A stretch of 9,150 bases of DNA from Hyphomicrobiales bacterium (GTDB lineage: Bacteria > Pseudomonadota > Alphaproteobacteria > Rhizobiales > OSC116): positions 1 through 9,150 of the forward strand of contig JABSRY010000058.1 of NCBI GenBank assembly GCA_013214985.1. The letters run 5' to 3'. The notes below the pieces were generated by a model. That model made no database searches. It was not told the DNA's origin and saw only the letters and a list, made by a program, of their open reading frames with translations. A program made the position numbers and the translations under genes. This document shows, piece by piece, positions 6,043 to 9,150 of this stretch. Within the stretch, counting starts at the first letter, position 1. The number at the start of each line of letters is the position of its first letter.

Positions 6043-8193
6043 ATGAAAAATTCCGGACGTTTAACTATAAATTCTGCAGCAATTCGTTACGCAAAAAACC
6101 ACGAAAAGATCAAACAAACCATGGTAGAAGCAAGCATTGCAACCTTGCCCCATCAAGGTGACCAAATACCCAGATATGTGAACCGCCTCATCCAACTCGG
6201 AAGGCACGATTTGGCCGCACAATATTTAGATTGTTGCTCAAAAGGCATCACCGAACGCACCACCGTTTTAGAAAGAATAATCAAACAAAATGAATTAATG
6301 GGCATTGCCTTTTTTGAAAGAGGCCGTTCAGCTTCAAGGGCAGTTTGCCGCGTCGTTATCCGCAATTCCTTGGGCGAAACATTAGGTTATGGCACAGGTT
6401 TTATGGTCTCTAGCCGTTTATTAATGACCAACAACCATGTGATCGAAAACCAATCAATAGCCGCAAATTGCACAATCGAATTTGATTATGCGTATGATGC
6501 ATTGGGTAAAGAAATGCCCGTGCAACGCTATTCTTTAGAGCCAGACAAGTTTTTTGAAACTGACAATAGCAAACCTGGGCTAGATTTTACAATTGTAGCA
6601 GTTAAGACCACAAATGATGACGGCCATCACGTTAAAAATAGAGGGTGGATGCATCTAATCCCCGCTTCTGGCAAAGCGGTCATTGGTGAGCCTGTTAATA
6701 TCATTCAACACCCCGCAGGCCAAAGAATGCAAGTTGCTTTTCGCAGCAATAAAATAGTCGCAGTCTATGGTGATTATCTGTCTTATACCACCGATACATT
6801 AGCAGGTTCGTCCGGTTCAATGGTGGTAAATGATCAATGGCAATTGGCAGCATTACACCATGCGGGCATCCCAAAAACCGATGCAAACCAAAATTGGCTA
6901 AAAAAAGATGGCCAAATATTCAACCATCAGGTGGACGATCCAGATACCATCCATTGGATTGCTAATGAAGGCATTCGAATTAGTAAAATCATTGAATATA
7001 TGCTCAAACTTCCGCTAAGTGCCAGCCAATTATCCATATTTGAAGAAACATTCATTCCATCACCGCCGTTTAAGAATTTATCATCCCCCGAACAAAATAT
7101 TGCAGCAAATAATACGAGCGGTAATCACCTTGGCGGGCCCCATATAAATTCTGATGGTCTAGCAATGTGGGATTTTCAACTCACTTTTGGCCCAAAAACC
7201 GCCGAGCAACCTAGCCCCTCTATAATCAATAAACCAAGCACCCACACCCCAAAAGTTGATATAGCATCAGCTGTAAAAAGCCCAAATGGCGAATCTGTTT
7301 TTAAATCACGCGGTGCGTATTATGATGATGCCGCGGATAAACAAAATGCGGCTTTATATTACAATTCCATAACAAAAAAACCCACCAAAGCACAGCTATT
7401 CAGTCAACTAAATTTGCTAATAACCAATAGCCACAAAAACACATTTAGCTACCGTAAGGCACGGCACGAATTTTTATACCCATGGATAGATCGCCACGAT
7501 GACCAAACATTAAAAAGCATTTATTCTGGCGAAATTATGCCAGAAGAGCTATTCCTCAATGAAATTACAAATTACAATCAGCTTGTTGAGTTCAATGCTC
7601 AAAATCAATTGCACGACAATGATTTAGATGAGGTGGATATAGATTTTGAGCGCACATCTGTATTTAATTGCGAGCATGTCGTACCTCAATCTTGGTTTGC
7701 CGATCAAAAAGAAAGACAAATTCAAAAGTCAGATATGCACCATTTATTCACCTGCGATAGCGCATGTAATAGCTTTAGAAGCAACATCCCCTATTTTGAG
7801 TTTTCACCAGAACAAGAAGATGAAATAAATGCCAAAGAAATACACTCAGCAGAAGCATTACAAAACCCAAACTTAGAAGCAAGCCGACTAAATTGTGGTC
7901 TAAGAGATGGCCGAAGGTTCGAACCAACAGCAGGCAAAGCCGCCGTAGCAAGAGCAACTTTATATTTTCTACTACGCTACCCAGGCGTCATTGGCGATAT
8001 AAAAACAGGCAAGAAAAAAGAATTTGTAAAATCTAATGTAAAAATTCTACTCGATTGGGCAGACGATCAAAAACCGTCTTTATATGAAAAACACCGCAAT
8101 GCCGAAATCGCAAAAGTGCAAGGCAATAGAAATCCATTAATCGATAGACCCGAATGGCTGCGCAAAATAAAGTTCGAAAATGGTTTTGGCTAA
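6043..8193 (+). CDS. Trypsin/V8-like serine protease fused to endonuclease I domain
   Basis: A 716-residue, apparently cytoplasmic protein joining a protease to a nuclease. Residues 1-90 are mostly helical, with no signal peptide or membrane segment. Residues of about 95-320 form a trypsin/V8-like domain with a complete triad: His132 (TNNHVI), Asp181 (GLDFTIVAV) and Ser257 (GSSGS). Residues of about 325-420 are a low-complexity linker rich in Pro, Ser, Thr and Asn. From about 425 to 690 is an endonuclease I domain (Vvn/EndA type, PF04231) starting at YYDDAADKQNAAL. Its catalytic signature is NCEHVVPQSWF (Glu544, His545) and DMHHLFTCDSACNSFRSN (Asn576), followed by FEPTAGKAAVARATLYFLLR. In Vvn the matching residues are Glu79, His80 and Asn127, which bind metal and attack DNA. 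Typical endonuclease I proteins are short and secreted, so the fusion and location are unusual. Protease fusions to other nuclease families are known in predicted conflict systems. A protease-gated DNase is inference. A weak AGGG site lies about 10 bases before the ATG. Confidence 0.9.
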   Translation: MKNSGRLTINSAAIRYAKNHEKIKQTMVEASIATLPHQGDQIPRYVNRLIQLGRHDLAAQYLDCCSKGITERTTVLERIIKQNELMGIAFFERGRSASRAVCRVVIRNSLGETLGYGTGFMVSSRLLMTNNHVIENQSIAANCTIEFDYAYDALGKEMPVQRYSLEPDKFFETDNSKPGLDFTIVAVKTTNDDGHHVKNRGWMHLIPASGKAVIGEPVNIIQHPAGQRMQVAFRSNKIVAVYGDYLSYTTDTLAGSSGSMVVNDQWQLAALHHAGIPKTDANQNWLKKDGQIFNHQVDDPDTIHWIANEGIRISKIIEYMLKLPLSASQLSIFEETFIPSPPFKNLSSPEQNIAANNTSGNHLGGPHINSDGLAMWDFQLTFGPKTAEQPSPSIINKPSTHTPKVDIASAVKSPNGESVFKSRGAYYDDAADKQNAALYYNSITKKPTKAQLFSQLNLLITNSHKNTFSYRKARHEFLYPWIDRHDDQTLKSIYSGEIMPEELFLNEITNYNQLVEFNAQNQLHDNDLDEVDIDFERTSVFNCEHVVPQSWFADQKERQIQKSDMHHLFTCDSACNSFRSNIPYFEFSPEQEDEINAKEIHSAEALQNPNLEASRLNCGLRDGRRFEPTAGKAAVARATLYFLLRYPGVIGDIKTGKKKEFVKSNVKILLDWADDQKPSLYEKHRNAEIAKVQGNRNPLIDRPEWLRKIKFENGFG

Positions 8194-8196
8194 CAG

Positions 8197-9150
8197 CTAT
8201 TCGCAAGAAAACACATATATTGTTGTGCTTCTAAAAGGTTTGTTTGGCTCTAATATATCATTCGGAAAATTCGCCTGATTAACAGCATCCACATAACCTT
8301 GAGTTTCTAAACAAAGGCCTGCATTTTTTTGGCTTAAAGAATTACCTGTATAAAACTGAACAGCAGGCCTATCCGTATAAACCGAAATTTTACGCCCATT
8401 TTCAGACGCATAAACCGTCGCTTTCACCCGTGCCAAGTCAGTTTCATTAAAAACCCAACAATGGTCATAACCACCACCATTGCTCAATTGCGGGTCTGGT
8501 TTATCAATATCAACTCCAACCAGTTTTACCTTAGTAAAATCAAAAACGCTGCCCATTACCGCGCCCAATTCACCCGTCGGCATTTGCTCATCATCAATTA
8601 AAACATATCGATCAGCATCAATCATTATAGAATGATCCAAAATATCCGAACTCGTATTGGTATTCAAATTAAAATAGCTATGATGGGTTAAATTTAGCGG
8701 CGTTGCTTGTGTCGTTTCAGCATCATAAAAAATAGACAATTTATTTTCATTATCCAGCCGATAAGTTACCGTAACAGATAATTCACCAGGAAACCCAGCC
8801 TCACCACACGGTTTTATGTGTGATAATATAATGTCCGCATAATCACCATGAATATTGGTCTTTACTTGCCAAACTTTCTTGTCAAAACCCGCCACACCAC
8901 TATGTATATGATGCTTATTTTTATAATTTTTTTCCAATAAATAAGTTTGTTCAGCTATTCTAAACCGCGCATTCGATATACGGTTGGCATAGGGGCCAAC
9001 AATTGCCCCCATTTTATAGTCATCCATCCAATATTGCTCAAGGTTATCATAGCCCAACACAATATTTTCAACCAATCCTTGCCTATCCGCAACATTGATA
9101 GCGCTAATAATGCCTCCCAAATTTAAAACAGAAACCGACATACCATTACT
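8197..9150 (-). CDS. galM: Aldose 1-epimerase (galactose mutarotase), 5' end probably outside window
   Basis: This enzyme interconverts the alpha and beta anomers of aldoses such as galactose or glucose. Family hallmarks, numbered from the ATG at 9139-9141, are GPYANRISNARF (Asn53, Arg54), HHIHSG (His80), the catalytic acid His154 in LTHHSYFNL, Asp226 in YDHCWVF and the catalytic base Glu279 in LETQGYVDAVNQANFPN. Starting at that ATG gives 314 residues, about 25-35 fewer than usual. The three codons before it are open and read Ser-Asn-Gly, so the frame reads SNGMSVSVLNLGG. This matches the common family opening in which an NG-M/x-V-x-V-x-N-x-GG motif follows about ten residues. The methionine is therefore probably internal and the gene begins beyond the right edge. 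It converges on the protease-nuclease gene with only 3 bases between the stop codons. No link to the transporter locus is evident. Confidence 0.93.
   Translation of the reverse strand, partial: SNGMSVSVLNLGGIISAINVADRQGLVENIVLGYDNLEQYWMDDYKMGAIVGPYANRISNARFRIAEQTYLLEKNYKNKHHIHSGVAGFDKKVWQVKTNIHGDYADIILSHIKPCGEAGFPGELSVTVTYRLDNENKLSIFYDAETTQATPLNLTHHSYFNLNTNTSSDILDHSIMIDADRYVLIDDEQMPTGELGAVMGSVFDFTKVKLVGVDIDKPDPQLSNGGGYDHCWVFNETDLARVKATVYASENGRKISVYTDRPAVQFYTGNSLSQKNAGLCLETQGYVDAVNQANFPNDILEPNKPFRSTTIYVFSCE

Noticed and set aside
7775..7957. Leucine-rich open frame on the minus strand that looks like a membrane peptide
   Set aside because: It is antisense to the conserved endonuclease I domain; the leucine-rich look comes from Glu/Lys/Gln-rich codons read in reverse.
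9139..9141. ATG as the start of aldose 1-epimerase
   Set aside because: The upstream codons stay open to the window edge and read SNG, continuing the family's N-terminal motif, and the protein would be shorter than usual; the real start is probably outside.

Overview
The window looks like the chromosome of a Gram-negative bacterium, probably a low-GC (roughly 40 % by eye, not computed) marine-type alphaproteobacterium. The evidence is a TAXI-type TRAP transporter with a fused permease, a PcaR/PcaU/PobR-like IclR regulator, and clear Shine-Dalgarno sites. The taxonomic guess is inference only. I see no rRNA, tRNA, insertion sequence, integrase or CRISPR array.

Layout, left to right. (1) Positions 1-2174, minus strand: a fused 4TM/12TM TRAP permease whose 3' end lies outside the window. 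(2) Positions 2270-3244, minus strand: the TAXI-family periplasmic binding protein. It sits upstream of the permease in the same transcription unit, with a good intrinsic terminator or attenuator (2221-2254) between the two. (3) Positions 3245-3534: a 290-base AT-rich leader and promoter region holding four TTAA-core hexamers spaced exactly 10 bp apart. (4) Positions 3535-4332, minus strand: an IclR-family regulator. (5) Positions 4333-4427: a compact divergent control region with two back-to-back promoters whose -10 boxes overlap, and two overlapping inverted repeats that are strong operator candidates. (6) Positions 4428-5744, plus strand: a class III, PLP-dependent aminotransferase resembling glutamate-1-semialdehyde aminomutase but probably not HemL. 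(7) Positions 5745-6042: an intergenic stretch with a GC-rich hairpin. (8) Positions 6043-8193, plus strand: a 716-residue fusion of an N-terminal helical region, a trypsin/V8-like serine protease and a C-terminal endonuclease I domain, with no signal peptide. (9) Positions 8197-9150, minus strand: aldose 1-epimerase, converging on the fusion gene with 3 bases between the stop codons and with its true start probably beyond the right edge.

How the genes may work together. Items 1-6 read as a small uptake and catabolism locus: the binding protein and permease import an acidic or amino-containing substrate, the IclR protein senses it or a metabolite, and the aminotransferase processes it. The substrate is not determinable from sequence. 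The 6043-8193 gene stands alone between metabolic genes. It has all recognisable catalytic residues of both enzymes and is predicted to be cytoplasmic. It is the best candidate here for a little-described system, plausibly a protease-gated DNase of the biological-conflict or abortive-defence type, but that role is inferred from architecture only.
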